A DNA stretch of 64,000 nucleotides from assembly GCF_002234675.1 (NCBI RefSeq), contig NC_019880.2, positions 20,038,789-20,102,788 on the forward strand. Reading direction: 5' to 3'. The DNA comes from Oryzias latipes. Taxonomy: Eukaryota; Chordata; Actinopteri; Beloniformes; Adrianichthyidae. Each line of letters begins with the position of its first letter. Within the stretch, counting starts at the first letter, position 1. The notes beneath the pieces are model-generated. The model was not told the origin of the DNA, did no database searches, and saw only the letters and a program-made list of their open reading frames with translations. Positions 44,235 to 64,000 of the stretch are shown in pieces. The position numbers were made by a program, and so were the translations under genes.

Positions 44235-46667
44235 TTTATTGTAATTCTACCAAAAACCGGATGAACGGACAAAAAAAAACAACAAAAAAGCAAGAATACA
44301 TGTGCTGAAATGCCAAAATAATCCATAATACCCAGACCACCAGTTTAATTCTTTAATTTCTTTTTCTTTTAAGATGTGTACTTACAAAATATAGCACACT
44401 AAATAAAGCAAATAAGAGCATTTTTCCAACTGTACATTCTTTTGGTAAAAGATTCTGTTCTCAACAACAAATATACGGATCTCACAGTTACAAAACCTGA
44501 CATAACGGGTGCAATATTTCTCAGGCAGTACAAACTGTAGAAACAACCGGTGTGCTCTTTTTTGCAAGCAACATTTTTAAAGGATGCTCTTCCTAACAAA
44601 CAGGCATGCGGATCTGAGTGAAATGGCAGAAATACGTTTGTAACAGAAATGAACGTCTTGTCTACGATTTTCCCCCAGACATTCTTTTTATCATCAACAC
44701 TTCCTGCTCCGTTGGACTGTCGTCTAGTTTCCACTTCCTCTTGTTTTCGTGCCACAGGATTTTAGAGCTACAAGCTCCAAAAATTAGCGGTGCATTTGGC
44801 AACATTTCACCCTAAAAGTGCATTTTACAAGCCGCTACTTGACGCTGACCCCATCTTTACAAGTAACATCCAGACAAGGGCCACATTGACATACTTGTTA
44901 CGAGACTAATATTAAATAATACTGATGATTTTTCAACACTTCTCAAGGAATATTTAGCTCTGTAAAGCTGTAAAAATAGAAATAAAGTATGACGGATATT
45001 AAGAAAAGAGATTTGAAAATCCTACTAACACAGAGTTAAGGAGAAGCACTCATGTCAATTCAATGTGAGGTTTAAAAGAAAAACTTTCCTTCATTTCCTG
45101 AAGTGCAGCCTATATTTAAAGAGTGGAACTGTTCCATTGACCCTGATGTGGTTTGAAGAAGACCCAAAAACAAGATCAATAAACGAAAAAGTTGAACGCA
45201 GAGTGAACCTTTCATTAGTCTGTGGGGAAAACTGAGGGAAGAACTGGTTTGAGTAAAGACAGAGGCAAATCAGAGGCACTTGAAGGCGTACGTTAACATC
45301 TACGTCCTGGGATCATTGCTTCAGTAGTGGCATTTTTAGAGCTGAAAAGCACCAGGAACCTCTGTGCAGGAAAAAGGCAAACATGACAGTTGTGTTCTTG
45401 TCGGAGCCGAACTGAACTAGACTCAGCCAAGCAAAGGCTTTGGCTGTTTCGGAGCTTTCAGAGAGTCTTCCTACAAATACAAATGGTTGGAAATATCATC
45501 ACTGAATAGAGAAAACCTCTAAGGAATCAAACTGTAATCAGTCGGCCACATACATGAATTTGAACAGGTATGTTCTATGGTGATGAGTTCGTGACCTGCT
45601 GGGATCATCCGTCCTGTTCAATGAAAACGCATCTCTGGTTTCCTGAAGCAAGTTTTAGTTCCCTAAGGGAATCGGATGAAGATATCACTGTGTGGAACAC
45701 CAACGTCTGTCTGCCGTCAGGATTGACTTCACTGTTATTCCAATGAAAGTTGTTCAGAAAAGCTACAAAAGCTACAGTGCAAAGAAGAAAAAGACAAGTC
45801 TTTTTTTTTTTTTTAAACCAAAAATGTGTAGAAAACCTCCAACAGCAGTGTGACCTTTCTGCAACAACCACAAAATGCAGTGTGTACAAAGTCCCAACAA
45901 TTTACACACCACTACATCTCTGTAAATACCTGTGTCTCTCACACACACACACACACACACATGCACGCACACGCACAGCCACACGTACACACACGCACGC
46001 ACATGCACGGCCACACACACACACAATTATGAACCTGATTTTGACATGAATACAAATATAAAGGAATTGGAGTGAAGTGATGAAGAAGCTGGTTTTTGAC
46101 GTTGGCACTCCTCGATGACGAAGCAAAGCCGAAAGGATCTGAACTTTGTCGCTGGACTGTGAAGAACAGAATCAGAACTCCTCTGCTGGAACCTTCTAAA
46201 ATTCCATTTTGGGCTGAAACTTCTGTTTTTTCCAGATAACATCTAGAGCCACAACTGGAAACTACTTCCTGGGATGCTTTATTGTCCCTCCTCTGAACTT
46301 CTTTATGAGCTTGCATGAGCTGAAAGGTGGGACCACAAAAGTCCAGAGGTTTTTTAGAAGCAAAGGAGGCCAAAGGGGAATGGCTCACAGTGAGTCGTTG
46401 ACACGGAGACCCTAGAACACAGTGTTAGCAGGACAGTTTATTAACATGGTGCAATGCATCACAGTGCTCTGTCCACTCCAACCATCATGGTTTTCCAACG
46501 TCTAGCATAATCTGTCGTAGGACCCTGACAGGATGTGGACTTTCCGTCCTCCCAGACAGCACGGCTGTCCGTCCAGCTGCTTGCATACATTCTCTTCAGC
46601 TTCAGTCAGGACTGATCCAGGAATAGAAACTGGGCTGAAGACGCTTCTTCCGACTCCTTTTCCCTTC
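44235..46667 (-). other. Presumed daam2 3' UTR
   Basis: From the daam2 stop codon (46670-46668) no further exon is seen on the minus strand. The first well-placed AATAAA in that direction is at 44240-44235. A ~2.4-kb 3' UTR would be ordinary for this gene. It contains a CA/TG microsatellite (about 45939-46025) and a T/A run near 45805. Extent is inferred. Confidence 0.45.
45939..46025. repeat. (CA)n-type microsatellite
   Basis: An acacac run interrupted by acgcac and acatgc units. It produces spurious His/Thr- and Val/Cys-rich open frames on both strands. Confidence 0.95.
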
Positions 46668-62840
<16,173 letters not shown>

Positions 62841-63349
62841 CTGAAAGGAAAAAGATAATAAACAACAATGTGAGTGACAGTTGCAGTGCTTCTGATGCTG
62901 CTCAGTTTTTGTTATATATAATATTTACATTTTGGTAAGCTAACATTTCTTATTTATAGATATGGGCTACCTTAGAACTAAAGGAGGGTTCATTTATTTT
63001 ATTGACAATTCTAAAAAAAAGCATAATAAAATGCATTGAAACAAGTGAGACTGAAAGCTTAGTGGCATAAAAACCCATCGGTGCTCCCTTCTCTTGTACA
63101 TGGCAGCAGAGGTGGATGGAAAACATACCGCCCTATCAATCACATGCATTCTTCTCAGATGCTCACTCAAATCCAAGACTGTCTGAGACTGGAGCCATAC
63201 TAAAATGTGTACAAACAAAAATTGTTTAGATGACATTGGGGCACCGCCATGACAGATCAACACCTGTGTCAGCGTGTTGTTGGTCAATCTTGTTGAAATG
63301 TCTTTTCATAAATAGATGCAGTGCTGACTTTCTGTGTGTTTTCTGTGTG

Positions 63350-64000
63350 TGGCCTTTTCTATTGCCCAGGATTTGGGCTTGCAAGGGAGCACCTGACAGT
63401 CAGGGCTCCTCCCACAAGCCCCGATCAGGTCCAGCGCGAAAACAGGACGTGGGATCACTCTCCTGTGGCCTACCACTTGCAGAAGAGTGCAATGTGGTTT
63501 GGGTCGCAGTTGAAGGCCCAAAAATCAGTCATGGAAGTTGGCTTTAGGGACATAGAACATCCTCTTTGGGGGGGGAAGAAGTCTGAGCTTGTGCTAGAGG
63601 TTGAGCACAACAGAGTAAATACAGTTGAGCTCTCTAAACACAGCCTGGGTCCTGAAACTCAAACCCTCTGGCGGGGTTAGACTCTCTACTATTCCTGAGT
63701 CAAGAGGCAGCAGGCTGATGAGGGCTTACTCGTGAGCCTCCAGCTCAGCCACCAAGTTTTGGAAATCCCCCCGGTAGACAAGAGGTTCGTGTATCTCCAC
63801 CTGTGGTTTGGGCTTACGGGTCAAACAGGAGTTTGGAGTACTCTGCCTTCTTGGTGTCTCTTGGAGAAGGACTGGAAAGTGCCCCAACGGGAGACTCCAA
63901 AGTACTCCTGGGGGACTTCAATGCCCACATGGACAACAACAATTGCACCTGGAGGGGCATTATTAGTAGAAATGTCCTCCCTGATCTTAACCCAAGCGGT
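63350..64000 (+). mobile_element. LINE APE-endonuclease fragment at window end
   Basis: The plus strand encodes GDSKVLLGDFNAHMDNNNCT then WRGIISRNVLPDLNPSG near 63890-63998. This is the GDFNAH motif of APE-type endonucleases of an abundant fish LINE (RTE-like; clade not certain). Upstream sequence is degenerate. It continues beyond the right edge and lies in the daam2 intron. Confidence 0.7.

Noticed and set aside
45750..46388. His/Thr-rich and Cys/Val-rich frames around 45.9-46.0 kb
   Set aside because: Produced by the CA microsatellite.
63118..63200. Possible extra daam2 exon on the minus strand (SQTVLDLSEHLRRMHVIDRA between AG and GT)
   Set aside because: It does not resemble the DAAM coiled-coil region I remember and is unsupported by family comparison.

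Overview
The window reads as vertebrate, most likely teleost, genomic DNA. Its genes are split by GT/AG introns, and the rest is crowded with fragments typical of fish genomes: L1/Tx1-, L2-, I- and RTE-like LINEs, a LINE with a restriction-like endonuclease, a Penelope element, Tc1-like transposons, short inverted-repeat elements and tRNA-derived SINEs. There are no bacterial operons, CRISPR arrays or recognisable viral genes. Gene identities come from reading exons by eye against remembered family sequences; no search was run.

Layout. (1) Positions 1-5796, minus strand: the 5' end of nol10 (nucleolar WD-repeat protein). Exons 1-5 lie at 5539-2219, and exons 1-3 occur a second time at 877-244. 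The second occurrence sits in a 1134-bp segment (1-1134) that matches 4663-5796 base for base wherever compared. Intron 3 is almost entirely an 18-bp minisatellite (about 2.45 kb, roughly 135 units). (2) 5797-16860: a transposon-rich interval built from repeats of one compound unit (REL-type LINE end, RNase H LINE fragment, L1/Tx1 LINE), with a further LINE inserted into one copy. (3) 17305-26802, plus strand: a complete 12-exon V-ATPase subunit C gene, called atp6v1c2, head-to-head with nol10 as in human 2p25. (4) 26.8-29.3 kb: LINE debris. (5) 29384-42385, plus strand: mocs1, encoding MOCS1A (radical SAM) and MOCS1B (MoaC-like), with an in-frame splice route that skips the MOCS1A stop codon. 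(6) 46668-62840, minus strand: the 3' part of daam2 (coiled coil, FH1, FH2, DAD), tail-to-tail with mocs1 as in human 6p21. Its 5' exons lie beyond the right edge.

Functionally these are housekeeping genes: ribosome biogenesis (nol10), proton pumping (atp6v1c2), molybdenum cofactor synthesis (mocs1) and actin assembly downstream of Wnt/PCP signalling (daam2). No shared pathway is implied. The most unusual structures are the minisatellite-filled nol10 intron with its duplicated 5' end, a seven-copy ~200-bp palindromic repeat family, a ~2.35-kb long inverted repeat inside atp6v1c2, and the mocs1 A/B splice choice.
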